Shown: positions 8,908-16,797 of the stretch, piece by piece | How positions within the stretch are numbered: position 1 is the stretch's first letter | How the letters are laid out: the number at the start of each line of letters is the position of its first letter | Assembly: GCA_003611955.1 (NCBI GenBank) | Contig: RAZE01000016.1 | Location: forward strand, 32,978-96,977 | Reading direction: 5' to 3' | Length of the DNA: 64,000 nucleotides | Origin: a bacterium 1XD8-76 | GTDB lineage: Bacteria; Bacillota; Clostridia; Lachnospirales; Lachnospiraceae | The notes under the pieces: generated by a model | The model's database searches: none | Told to the model about the DNA's origin: nothing | Seen by the model: only the letters and a program-made list of their open reading frames with translations | Made by a program: the position numbers and the translations under genes

Positions 8908-9582
8908 GTGAGCACAAAGGACATTTTAAAGAATTCGTTTCTGGAATCGCTTGCCGCCTCGGATGTAAGGCCCCAGGAGATATTCATGGTGCTGTTTATC
9001 ACAACGGTGCTGGCGCTGTATATTTTCTGTGTCTACAGAGTTCTTACAAGGAAAACATTCTACAACAAATCATTCAACATTGCCCTGGCGGCCCTGGCGT
9101 TGATCACGGCGGGCGTCATCCTGACGATCCAGTCCAGCATAGTCGTATCGCTCGGTATGGTGGGCGCCCTTTCCATTGTGCGTTTCCGCACGGCGGTCAA
9201 GGATCCCATGGACCTGGTATTTCTGTTCTGGTCCATCAGCATCGGCATCATCTGCGGGGCGAGGCTGTATGTGATCGCGGTCATTGTCAGCATTTTTGTG
9301 ACGATCATGGTATTTGCGCTGGACAAGATGCCGGTGGCAAAGACGCCGAAGATCCTTGTGGTGAATGCGAACGGCATGGATGCGGAGGACGAGATACTGG
9401 AATTGGTGGAACGGCTTGCGAGTTATTACAAGGTAAAATCCAGAAGTCTTTCCGCGGATCAGCTGGACATGGTAGTGGAACTGAGGGCGAAGGAGGAAAA
9501 GAAACTGATCCAGGGAATCCATAAGCTGGAGAGCGTGCATGCGGTATCTCTGCTGGCCCATGACGGAGAAGTGACTTTCTAA
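8908..9582 (+). CDS. DUF4956 membrane protein
   Basis: A 224-residue protein begins at GTG 8908 behind AAAAGGAG. There are three or four hydrophobic segments (about residues 26-44, 58-78 and two between about 90 and 130), then a soluble C-terminal domain. The segment VGALSIVRFRTAVKDPMDL is typical of DUF4956 proteins. The family commonly sits beside VTC-domain genes, as here, so a role in polyphosphate handling or export is plausible but inferred. It ends about 35 bp before the promoter of the nucleoside transporter. Confidence 0.85.
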   Translation: MSTKDILKNSFLESLAASDVRPQEIFMVLFITTVLALYIFCVYRVLTRKTFYNKSFNIALAALALITAGVILTIQSSIVVSLGMVGALSIVRFRTAVKDPMDLVFLFWSISIGIICGARLYVIAVIVSIFVTIMVFALDKMPVAKTPKILVVNANGMDAEDEILELVERLASYYKVKSRSLSADQLDMVVELRAKEEKKLIQGIHKLESVHAVSLLAHDGEVTF

Positions 9583-9618
9583 AAAATATCGGAAATTTGT
9601 GAAAAATAAAAGTAGTCC

Positions 9619-9647
9619 TTGAAAAAGGAGAGAGAATCTCTTATACT
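9619..9647 (+). promoter_or_regulatory. Sigma-A promoter of the nucleoside transporter operon
   Basis: TTGAAA (9619-9624), 17-bp spacer, TATACT (9642-9647), upstream of the BMP lipoprotein gene. It leaves a 5' leader of about 65 nt that contains the hairpin at 9671-9688. Confidence 0.75.
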
Positions 9648-9670
9648 GTATAGGAACTACAAGTTGACAC

Positions 9671-9688
9671 CCCGCCCTAAGAGGCGGG
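9671..9688 (+). promoter_or_regulatory. G+C-rich hairpin in the BMP leader
   Basis: CCCGCC (9671-9676) pairs with GGCGGG (9683-9688) around a 6-nt loop, preceded by TTGACAC. No U-tract follows. It may stabilise the mRNA. Its sequence also recalls the subterminal hairpins of IS200/IS605 elements. Confidence 0.45.
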
Positions 9689-9716
9689 AACAAGTAAACA
9701 GGAGGAAATACAGATT

Positions 9717-10847
9717 ATGAAGAAGAAATTAGTTTCAGTTCTTCTTGCGTGCACACTGGCATTTGCTATGGTGGCATGCGGAAACAGCGCGGAAGAGCCT
9801 GCAGCACCTGCCGATGAAGCGACAGAGGCACCGGCGGAAGACGCGGAAGCTCCCGCGGAGGATGCCGAGGCACCTGCAGAGGATGCGGCGGAAGCACCGG
9901 CAGCAGATTATTCTGAGGTTAAAGTCGGCATGGTAACGGATGTGGGCGGTGTAAATGACGGTTCCTTTAACCAGTCATCCTGGGAAGGTCTGCAGAGAGC
10001 GGCGGACGAGCTGGGTATTCAGGTTCAGTATCTGGAGTCCAAGACAGACGCGGATTACAAGGCTAACCTTGAGACATTTATCGATGAAGAGTATGACCTG
10101 ATCATCAGCGTGGGCTTCCAGCTTGCGGACGCTACAAAGGCGGCGGCAGAGGCAAACCCGGATCAGAAATTCGCCATCATCGATGACGCGAGCATTGAAC
10201 TCCCCAACGTGACATGCCTGATGTTCAAACAGGCTCAGGCTTCCTACCTGGTAGGTTATGTGGCTGGTCTGACGACGGAGAGCAACAAGGTAGGTTTCGT
10301 GCTCGGCATGGGCACACCGGTAATGCATGAGTTCGGTTACGGCTACTGCGCAGGTGTTCTGGATGCAAATCCGGATGCGGTAGTTCTGCAGCAGAACGCA
10401 AACTCCTTTGCTGATACGGCGGGCGGTAAGTCCGCAGCTACAACAATGATCACAGACGGCGCGGACGTTATCTTCCACGCGGCAGGCGGGACAGGCCTTG
10501 GTGTGATCGAAGGCTGTAAGGAGAAGGGCAAATGGGCGATCGGCGTTGACTCCGACCAGAGCTCCCTGGCTCCCGAGAATATTCTGACATCCGCTATGAA
10601 GAGAGTGGACAATGCCAGCTTTGAGGCAGCTAAGGCTGTATGCGAGGGCACACTGCAGAGCGGCATTATCACATACGACCTGGCGGCAGGCGGTGTGGAC
10701 ATCGCTCCTACGACGACAAATCTCTCCGACGATGTGATCAAGGCAGTGGAAGATGTGAAGGCAAAGATCATCTCCGGCGAGATCGTTGTTCCCGAGACTC
10801 AGGCAGACTTTGAGGCGGCGCACGGCGACGCTTACGAGTTGGACTAA
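9717..10847 (+). CDS. BMP-family nucleoside-binding lipoprotein
   Basis: This is the substrate-binding component of a nucleoside ABC importer (BmpA/PnrA/Med family). The 376-residue precursor has a lipoprotein signal peptide ending at Cys21 (lipobox MVAC). A low-complexity Ala/Pro/Glu/Asp tether follows to about residue 64, then the binding domain beginning VKVGMVTDVGGVNDGSFNQSSWEGL, the family signature. DGADVIFHAAGGTG and GVDSDQSS are further family motifs. It is the first gene of the operon and is separated from the ATPase by a strong hairpin, which probably keeps binder expression above that of the membrane parts. Confidence 0.93.
   Translation: MKKKLVSVLLACTLAFAMVACGNSAEEPAAPADEATEAPAEDAEAPAEDAEAPAEDAAEAPAADYSEVKVGMVTDVGGVNDGSFNQSSWEGLQRAADELGIQVQYLESKTDADYKANLETFIDEEYDLIISVGFQLADATKAAAEANPDQKFAIIDDASIELPNVTCLMFKQAQASYLVGYVAGLTTESNKVGFVLGMGTPVMHEFGYGYCAGVLDANPDAVVLQQNANSFADTAGGKSAATTMITDGADVIFHAAGGTGLGVIEGCKEKGKWAIGVDSDQSSLAPENILTSAMKRVDNASFEAAKAVCEGTLQSGIITYDLAAGGVDIAPTTTNLSDDVIKAVEDVKAKIISGEIVVPETQADFEAAHGDAYELD
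9825..9887 (+). repeat. Three tandem EAPAEDA heptads in the lipoprotein tether
   Basis: Residues 37-57 of the BMP lipoprotein are three consecutive copies of EAPAEDA. Codons differ between copies, so the repeat is conserved as protein more than as DNA. It probably forms a flexible, charged spacer between the lipid anchor and the binding domain. Confidence 0.8.
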
Positions 10848-10882
10848 GCCGAGAAAAAAGTTGATGAAATAAAAAATTACGG

Positions 10883-10916
10883 AAAAGGTGTAGAAAAAGA
10901 TTTTCTACACCTTTTT
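10883..10916 (+). terminator. Intra-operon terminator/processing hairpin
   Basis: A 15-bp perfect stem (10883-10897 with 10901-10915), 3-nt loop, with CTTTTT on the descending side. It lies between the binder and ATPase genes and probably causes partial termination, giving differential expression. Confidence 0.75.
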
Positions 10917-11001
10917 CTTATGTTATGATATTCAGTAGGGAAGTAGATGCAAAGCAGGGACACGGCATTTACTTAAGAACTGAAATAAGGAGGAGAATTT
11001 C

Positions 11002-12546
11002 ATGGGGAGAGAAAGTCATGTTGACCTTTCCAAGACAGTCATCGCCATGCACGATATCGTGAAAAAATTCGGCGATTTTGTTGCGAACGACGGCATTAAC
11101 CTGACTGTCCACAAGGGGGAAGTGCATGCGATCCTGGGGGAAAACGGCGCCGGAAAATCTACGCTGATGAACGTCTTATACGGATTGTACCATCCGACGT
11201 CGGGCTATATCGAGGTGAATGGAAATAAGGTATCCATCGACTCGCCGGAGAAGGCGATAGAGCTGGGGATCGGCATGGTGCACCAGCACTTTATGCTGGT
11301 ACAGCCCTTTACGGTGACGGAAAATATCATTTTGGGAATGGAGCCGGTGAAGGGACTGACGGTGGATCTGAAATCGGCAAGGGACCAGGTGATAGAGCTG
11401 TCGGAGCGTTACGGCCTGCAGGTGGATCCGGACGCCAGAATAGAGGATATCTCTGTGGGTATGCAGCAGAGGGTGGAAATTTTGAAAGTGCTGTACAGGG
11501 GGGCTGATATTCTGATTCTGGACGAGCCGACGGCGTCCCTCACACCGCAGGAGATCGGAGAACTGATCGAGATTATCGGTCATCTGACAAGGGACGGGAA
11601 GTCCATCATCCTGATCACCCACAAGCTGAAGGAGATCAAGGCTTCCGCGGATTACTGCACGATCATCCGCCAGGGCAAGTATATCCAGACTGTGAATGTG
11701 GCTGAGGTGAACGAGGATCAGCTCGCCGCGATGATGGTGGGGCGCGATGTCACATTCAAGGTGGATAAGAAAGAGCAAAAGCCCGGGGAGGACGCCCTTG
11801 TGGTGAAAAACCTGCACGGGAAGGATTACAGAAACGTGGAGATCCTGAAAGGACTTGACATTACTGTCAGAAAGGGCGAGATCGTGGGACTTGCCGGAGT
11901 GGACGGCAACGGCCAGACGGAGCTTGTGGAGATCGTCACAGGACTCAGAAAGGGCACGGAGGGCTCCGTGATGATTCACGGAAAAGAGGTGTTCGGAAAG
12001 ACGCCGAGGGAGATCTTCGACGCGGGTATTACCAGTATTCCGGCCGACAGACAGAAGCACGGGCTGGTGCTGCAGTTCTCTGTGGCGGACAACCTGATCC
12101 TGCAGAACTTTGGAGAGGAAGAGTTTTCGAGCCACGGTATCTTAAAGCGGGATGCGATCCAGAAAAAGGCGACAGAGCTGATCGAAAAATTTGACATCCG
12201 TCCGAGGGGAAGCGAGGGAAAACCTGCGGGGCAGCTCTCCGGCGGCAATCAGCAGAAGGTGATCATCGCCAGGGAGATCACAAACGATTCGGAACTTTTG
12301 ATCGCAGTGAATCCTACCAGAGGACTGGATGTGGGCGCGATCGAGTATGTACATAAATATCTGGTGGAACAGCGGAACAAGGGAAAGGCAGTATTGCTTG
12401 TGTCCTTCGAGCTGGATGAGATCATGAGCCTTTCCGACGAGATCAAGGTCATCTTTGACGGAAAAATCGTGGGAAGCGTACCGGGCGGGGATGCGAACGA
12501 GAATGAACTGGGCCTGATGATGGCAGGAGGTGGAGCACATGAGTAA
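11002..12546 (+). CDS. Nucleoside ABC transporter ATPase (two tandem ATPase domains)
   Basis: This 514-residue protein powers nucleoside import. It has two ABC domains in tandem, as in the sugar/nucleoside (RbsA, YufO/NupA) class. The first has Walker A GENGAGKST near residue 45, signature SVGMQQRVEI and Walker B ILILDEPTASL. The second has the usual divergent Walker A (GVDGNGQTE) and signature LSGGNQQKV. ATG 11002 follows AAGGAGGAG. The 3' end overlaps the first permease gene by 8 bp. The NupA name is inferred from the neighbouring BMP protein and tdk. Confidence 0.93.
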   Translation: MGRESHVDLSKTVIAMHDIVKKFGDFVANDGINLTVHKGEVHAILGENGAGKSTLMNVLYGLYHPTSGYIEVNGNKVSIDSPEKAIELGIGMVHQHFMLVQPFTVTENIILGMEPVKGLTVDLKSARDQVIELSERYGLQVDPDARIEDISVGMQQRVEILKVLYRGADILILDEPTASLTPQEIGELIEIIGHLTRDGKSIILITHKLKEIKASADYCTIIRQGKYIQTVNVAEVNEDQLAAMMVGRDVTFKVDKKEQKPGEDALVVKNLHGKDYRNVEILKGLDITVRKGEIVGLAGVDGNGQTELVEIVTGLRKGTEGSVMIHGKEVFGKTPREIFDAGITSIPADRQKHGLVLQFSVADNLILQNFGEEEFSSHGILKRDAIQKKATELIEKFDIRPRGSEGKPAGQLSGGNQQKVIIAREITNDSELLIAVNPTRGLDVGAIEYVHKYLVEQRNKGKAVLLVSFELDEIMSLSDEIKVIFDGKIVGSVPGGDANENELGLMMAGGGAHE

Positions 12547-13654
12547 TACAAAAGATAAGACGAAAAATTCCTTCGGCGCAAAAGTGCTTCACGGCAATCT
12601 GCTCTACACGCTGATCTCCATAGCGGTAGGCTTTCTCGTGGGGGCGATTCTCCTGCAGGCGGCGGGCATCAGCGCAGGCGAGGCTTACGGAAAGCTGGTC
12701 ACGGGAGTTTTCGGCAAACCGAAATTCATCGTGTGGGCGATCGTGTATGCGTCCCCCATTATTTTAACCGGGCTCTCCGTGGCGTTCTCTTTCCAGACCG
12801 GTGTGTTCAATATCGGCGCGGAGGGACAGTATGTGGTAGGTACGCTGGCGGCGTGTATCGTCGGCGTGTTTGTGAAGGTGCCGGCGATCATCCATGTGCC
12901 GTTGTGTCTGATCGCGGCGGCGGTTGCCGGCGGGATCTGGTCCATGATCGTGGCTGTGCTGAAAGTGAAGAGAGGCATCAACGAAGTGTTGTCCTTCATT
13001 ATGTTTAACTGGATCGCCTACTACCTGTCGAACTATGTGGTAAATATTCCGGCGGTTCATAAAGAGGGGGGCGGCGAGGCCACAAAGGATATCCTGGAGT
13101 CGGCGACGATGCTGATCACGAGTGAATCCCTTCAGGAGGTGATGGGCTCCGGGGCCAGCTACAATATTGTGGTGGCAGTGATCGCGGCGGTCGTGATCGC
13201 CTTTATCCTGAACCGGACGACATTGGGCTATAAATTGAAGGCAGTTGGATTTAACAGACATGCGGCGGAGTACGGCGGCATCAACTCCAATAAGGAGATT
13301 ATGACAGCAATGTCAATTTCAGGCGCTCTGGCGGGAATGGGAGGCGCCTGTCAGCTCATGGGAATGGGTATGCGCATCAGTCAGTTTTCCTCCCAGGAGG
13401 GCTTCGGCTTCCAGGGAATCACGGTGGCGCTGATCGGTTCCACAAACCCGATCGGATGTATCTTTGCGGGACTGTTCTACGGGGCTATGAAGTATGGCGG
13501 CACGAAACTGTCGCTAGTAAACGCGCCGGCGGAGATCGTCAGTATCATCATGGGAACGATCGTCTTCTTTATTGCCATTGCCCATGTGTTTAAGAGACTG
13601 CTGCTGGATCATGTGGGAAAGAAAAAGGCTAAGAGTGAAGGAGGTACAAAGTAA
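12539..13654 (+). CDS. Nucleoside ABC transporter permease 1
   Basis: A 371-residue polytopic membrane protein of the BPD_transp_2 family (YufP/NupB-like), with about eight to ten hydrophobic segments. The conserved loop GVFNIGAEGQYVVGTLAA and a late GFGFQGITVALIGSTNPIG are family features. An in-frame GTG at 12530 exists, but AGGAGG at 12525-12530 places ribosomes on ATG 12539. It overlaps the ATPase gene upstream and shares TAATG with the second permease downstream, so the three are translated together. Confidence 0.93.
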   Translation: MSNTKDKTKNSFGAKVLHGNLLYTLISIAVGFLVGAILLQAAGISAGEAYGKLVTGVFGKPKFIVWAIVYASPIILTGLSVAFSFQTGVFNIGAEGQYVVGTLAACIVGVFVKVPAIIHVPLCLIAAAVAGGIWSMIVAVLKVKRGINEVLSFIMFNWIAYYLSNYVVNIPAVHKEGGGEATKDILESATMLITSESLQEVMGSGASYNIVVAVIAAVVIAFILNRTTLGYKLKAVGFNRHAAEYGGINSNKEIMTAMSISGALAGMGGACQLMGMGMRISQFSSQEGFGFQGITVALIGSTNPIGCIFAGLFYGAMKYGGTKLSLVNAPAEIVSIIMGTIVFFIAIAHVFKRLLLDHVGKKKAKSEGGTK

Positions 13655-14583
13655 TGCTTTTGAGGAATCTTGGTTTGCTTATCAATGCGACAATGACATA
13701 TACGCCGCCTCTTCTGCTGGCAGCACTGGGATCCTGCTTTTCCGAGCGTAGCGGCGTGATAAATATCGGTATCGAGGGGATGATGACGATCGGAGCCTTT
13801 GTGGGCGCGGCGGCGGCTCTCACCTGCGGAAATCCGTGGATCGCCTTTTTGGTGGGAGGACTTGCGGGGGCGTTGTTCGGACTGCTCCACGCGATAGCGT
13901 GCGTATCTTTCCAGGCGGATCAGACGATCTCCGGCACGGCGATCAACTTTCTGGCGCCGGGTCTTGCGGTGTTCCTCTGCAAGGCGATCTATGACGGTTC
14001 CTCCGATACCCCCGCGGTGGATATCAGCATGAAGCTACCGAAGGTGTTCGACGGTATTTTCCCGGTGGGTTCTTTCTGGGACAATGTGCTGAGCAACTAC
14101 TCGGTCGCATACCTGTCGCTGCTTCTGGTGGCAGTGATCTGGTTTGTCTTCTACAGGACAAAATTCGGCATGCGGCTGCGCGCGGTGGGCGAATCACCGG
14201 AAGCCTGTGATACGCTTGGCATTAATGTTTACCGCCTCAGATATACCTGTGTCATCATATCGGGATTTCTGTCAGGGCTGGGCGGAGCTTATATCACGCT
14301 GGCGACGGTGAGCCAGTTCAGGCCGATCGTTATTGTGGGCCAGGGCTTTATGGCGATCGCGGCGGTGATCTTCGGGAAGTTTAAACCCCACGGAGCTCTG
14401 CTCGCCTGTCTGTTGTTCGGTTTTTGCAACGGCGTGAAGGTGCTGGCGACTTCCAGCAACACGGTATCTCCCAACCTGATCTCCATGATCCCGTATATCG
14501 TGACGATCCTGGCGCTGGTGCTGTTCGTGGGAACGGCGAGAGTGCCTGCGGCAAACGGAAAACCGTTCCAGAAGGCGAAATGA
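13654..14583 (+). CDS. Nucleoside ABC transporter permease 2
   Basis: A 309-residue polytopic membrane protein of the same family (YufQ/NupC-like). The N-terminal RSGVINIGIEGMMTIGAFVG loop matches the equivalent loop of permease 1, as expected for a heterodimeric channel. The start overlaps the previous stop (TAATG) and GGAGGT lies upstream. The thymidine kinase gene follows after one base. Confidence 0.93.
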   Translation: MLLRNLGLLINATMTYTPPLLLAALGSCFSERSGVINIGIEGMMTIGAFVGAAAALTCGNPWIAFLVGGLAGALFGLLHAIACVSFQADQTISGTAINFLAPGLAVFLCKAIYDGSSDTPAVDISMKLPKVFDGIFPVGSFWDNVLSNYSVAYLSLLLVAVIWFVFYRTKFGMRLRAVGESPEACDTLGINVYRLRYTCVIISGFLSGLGGAYITLATVSQFRPIVIVGQGFMAIAAVIFGKFKPHGALLACLLFGFCNGVKVLATSSNTVSPNLISMIPYIVTILALVLFVGTARVPAANGKPFQKAK

Positions 14584-14584
14584 T

Positions 14585-15151
14585 ATGGCAAAATTGTATT
14601 TCAGACACGGCGCTATGGGGAGTTCGAAGACGGCGAATGCTCTGATGGTGGAGTATAATTATTATGAGAGAGGCAAAAAGGTGTTTCTCCTGAAGCCGAA
14701 ACTGGACAACAGGGACGGCGATAAAGTGATTAAAAGCCGTATGGGGCTGGAGAAGGAATGTCACTTTGTCGAAGAGCTTGTGGAGATGAGCGATGAGGAG
14801 ATAAAAGAGTACGACTGTGTGATCGTGGACGAGGCGCAGTTCTGTAAAAAGTCCGATATCGAGTTTTTTGTGCACGTGGTGGATGATCTCGGCATACCGG
14901 TCATCTGCTACGGGCTGCGGACGGATTTCCGCCGGGAGCCCTTTGAGGGGTCCATATGGCTGCTCGCCTGGGCGGATGTGATTGAGGAACTCAAGACGGT
15001 CTGCTGGTGCGGACAGGGGGCATCCTGCAATACCCGCTTGGACGAGAGAGGGGAGATCATCCGGGATGGAGGGCAGATCTGTCTGGGTGCGGATGACAAA
15101 TATGTCGCGCTCTGCAGAAGGCATTACAAAGAGGGAAAGCTGGCTCCATAA
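14585..15151 (+). CDS. tdk: Thymidine kinase
   Basis: Tdk phosphorylates thymidine to dTMP in the salvage pathway. The 188-residue protein has the P-loop HGAMGSSKT, Walker B VIVDEAQF and the zinc-binding cysteines CWCGQGASC plus a late Cys in CRRHY. Length is normal. It sits one base behind the transporter permease, so imported deoxynucleosides can be trapped directly. This coupling supports the nucleoside assignment for the transporter. Confidence 0.95.
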   Translation: MAKLYFRHGAMGSSKTANALMVEYNYYERGKKVFLLKPKLDNRDGDKVIKSRMGLEKECHFVEELVEMSDEEIKEYDCVIVDEAQFCKKSDIEFFVHVVDDLGIPVICYGLRTDFRREPFEGSIWLLAWADVIEELKTVCWCGQGASCNTRLDERGEIIRDGGQICLGADDKYVALCRRHYKEGKLAP

Positions 15152-15232
15152 AACAGGAATAAAAATTTCGTAATATATGCTGAATACAGCGGTGAGTTTC
15201 GGAGAAGATAAATAAGAAACGGAGGTTATTTT

Positions 15233-15853
15233 ATGGATCAGAAAGCGATGTTTAAGCTCAGCTACGGGCTGTTTGTTTTGACGGCGCAGGAGAATGGGTT
15301 CGACAATGGCTGCATTATCAATACCGTGATGCAGGTGACGAGCACGCCGAACCGAATATCCATCACGGTGAATAAACAGAATAAGACGCACGATATGGTG
15401 AAGGCGACAGGGACGTTCAATGTGTCAGTATTGGCGGAGGATGCCTCCTTTGATACGTTTAAACATTTCGGTTTTCAGAGCGGAAAAAATGTGGACAAGT
15501 TTGAGGACTACGGTCCGAAGGAGCGCAGCGAGAACGGACTGTACTATATCACGAAAGGGACGAACTCCTATCTCTCCGGAAAAGTGGTGCAGGAGATCGA
15601 TCTGGGGACTCACACGCAGTTTATCGCCGATGTGACGGCGGCGGAGCTGCTCTCCGAGGTGCCGTCCGTTACCTACACCTATTATCAGGATCATATCAAG
15701 CCAAAACCGCAGGCGCCGAAGGAGAAAGAGGGAAAGAAAGTATGGGTGTGCAAGATCTGCGGCTATGTGTACGAGGGCGAGGATCTGCCCGCCGACTTTG
15801 TCTGCCCGCTGTGCAAGCATGGGGCAGCGGATTTTGAGATGGAAGTGCGCTAG
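15233..15853 (+). CDS. Flavin reductase-like domain fused to rubredoxin
   Basis: A 206-residue fusion. Residues 1-155 are an FMN-binding split-barrel flavin reductase (SYGLFVLTAQ, INTVMQVTSTPNRISITVNK). The last 45 residues are a rubredoxin with CKICGYVY and CPLCKHG supplying the four iron ligands. The same architecture is known as high-molecular-weight rubredoxin in Moorella, where it passes electrons to an A-type flavoprotein for oxygen or NO removal. No such flavoprotein is in this window. ACGGAGG lies upstream of ATG 15233. The oxidative-stress role is inferred. Confidence 0.87.
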   Translation: MDQKAMFKLSYGLFVLTAQENGFDNGCIINTVMQVTSTPNRISITVNKQNKTHDMVKATGTFNVSVLAEDASFDTFKHFGFQSGKNVDKFEDYGPKERSENGLYYITKGTNSYLSGKVVQEIDLGTHTQFIADVTAAELLSEVPSVTYTYYQDHIKPKPQAPKEKEGKKVWVCKICGYVYEGEDLPADFVCPLCKHGAADFEMEVR

Positions 15854-15895
15854 GCGCGTTTTGGCAATTTAGAAAATCTTTTCATCCGAGTATAG

Positions 15896-15958
15896 AAGTT
15901 CCTCCGTTTACAGATACTAACATGGAAACGTTAGAAAAAACTGTAAATGGAGGAACTT
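15896..15958 (+). promoter_or_regulatory. Hairpin enclosing the spoVT ribosome-binding site
   Basis: An 18-bp arm (15896-15913) pairs with 15941-15958, interrupted only by one G-U pair. The 27-nt loop holds a second 5-bp stem (15917-15921 with 15930-15934). The descending arm contains GGAGG of spoVT, so the folded RNA hides the ribosome site. No U-tract follows. A DNA operator is the alternative. Confidence 0.7.
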
Positions 15959-15963
15959 TAATT

Positions 15964-16509
15964 ATGAAAGCAACAGGTATTGTGCGAAGAATAGATGATT
16001 TGGGCAGGGTGGTGATCCCGAAGGAGATCCGGAGGACACTCCGAATCAGAGAGTCGGATCCGTTGGAAATTTTTACGGACAGAGAGGGAGAGATCATCCT
16101 GAAAAAATATTCCCCGATCGGCGAGATGTCAACGTTTGCAAAGCAGTACGCGGAGAGCCTGGCGCAGGTCTCCGGCCATGTGGCGATGATTGCGGACAGA
16201 GACCAGATCATTGCGGCGGCGGGCGGTATGAAAAACTCTGTCGGGAAGTATGTCAGCAGAGAACTGGAGAGCAAGGTAAACAACAGAGAGAGCGTGGTCA
16301 GCATCAAGGGAGAGCGGGATTTTATCCCTGTCACACAGGATAATTCGGAGGAATTCCGCCAGGAAGCGATCAGCCCCATCATCAGCGAGGGAGATGTGAT
16401 AGGGGCGGTCATCCTGTTGAACAATGCGGAAAAAGGAAAGATGGGGGAAGTGGAACAGAAGTTGATTCTGTCGGCGGCCGGGTTTCTGGGCAGACAGATG
16501 GAACAGTGA
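15964..16509 (+). CDS. spoVT: Stage V sporulation protein T (AbrB-type regulator)
   Basis: SpoVT regulates forespore genes. The 181-residue protein starts MKATGIVRRIDDLGRVVIP, the swapped-hairpin AbrB DNA-binding domain, followed by KEIRRTLRI. A GAF-like C-terminal domain follows from about residue 55 to the end. The frame is open back to ATG 15922, inside the hairpin loop, but that start has no ribosome site. GGAGG at 15949-15953 supports ATG 15964. Translation is probably limited by the hairpin at 15896-15958. Confidence 0.95.
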   Translation: MKATGIVRRIDDLGRVVIPKEIRRTLRIRESDPLEIFTDREGEIILKKYSPIGEMSTFAKQYAESLAQVSGHVAMIADRDQIIAAAGGMKNSVGKYVSRELESKVNNRESVVSIKGERDFIPVTQDNSEEFRQEAISPIISEGDVIGAVILLNNAEKGKMGEVEQKLILSAAGFLGRQMEQ

Positions 16510-16539
16510 CATTTTTATCAGTTGTAACTGATAAAAATG
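16510..16539. repeat. 30-bp perfect palindrome after spoVT
   Basis: The arms 16510-16523 and 16526-16539 are perfect inverted copies around GT. Both strands end the stem in A residues, so there is no terminator U-tract. It could be a protein-binding site or an mRNA-end hairpin. A related CAGTTATAAC follows at about 16558. Confidence 0.7.
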
Positions 16540-16567
16540 GGAAAATGTGATTGAAATTCAGTTATAA

Positions 16568-16735
16568 CCGCTGCTGGCCTCGGAGGATACTGTCCGAAGA
16601 GAGTTTGGCGTTTTCTTCGGTGTTCGCGACAATTTTCCGAAATATGTCGTCACGCTGGACGAGTTTGATATGAGCCGTGACGGGATTAAGCACCGACATA
16701 TTCGTGATTTCCTTTTGGAAGAAGAATGGAACTGA
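16568..16735 (+). pseudogene. C-terminal relic of an AAA ATPase (DUF4143 type)
   Basis: After an in-frame TAA, a 55-codon frame without a start codon encodes REFGVFFGVRDNFPKYVV, a TLDEFDMSRDGIKH stretch and a final RDFLLEEEW before TGA. This is the usual extreme C-terminus of the abundant AAA/DUF4143 ATPases of clostridia. No upstream ATPase sequence remains, so this is a decayed fragment left by a deletion. The match is from memory of the family, not from a search. Confidence 0.7.
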
Positions 16736-16751
16736 ATAAAAGTGAGAAAAG

Positions 16752-16780
16752 AGGGGCAGTCAGAAACCTGATATGCCCCT
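16752..16780 (-). terminator. Terminator of pncB
   Basis: On the minus strand, AGGGGCA and TGCCCCT (16752-16758 with 16774-16780) form a stem with a 15-nt loop followed by CTTTTCTC. It lies 18 bp after the pncB stop. Confidence 0.65.
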
Positions 16781-16797
16781 TATGCATGTAATTGCCT

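Noticed and set aside
9648..9716. Purine riboswitch before the nucleoside transporter
   Set aside because: The leader is about 65 nt and lacks the three-way junction loop sequences.
15896..15958. Terminator after the rubredoxin fusion gene
   Set aside because: The stem is strong but is followed by TTAATTATG, the spoVT start, not a U-tract.
15922..15963. Upstream start extending SpoVT by 14 residues
   Set aside because: The upstream ATG has no ribosome site and SpoVT proteins begin with MKATGIVRR.
16510..16539. Intrinsic terminator call for the spoVT palindrome
   Set aside because: The T residues are within the ascending arm, and no unpaired U-tract follows on either strand.
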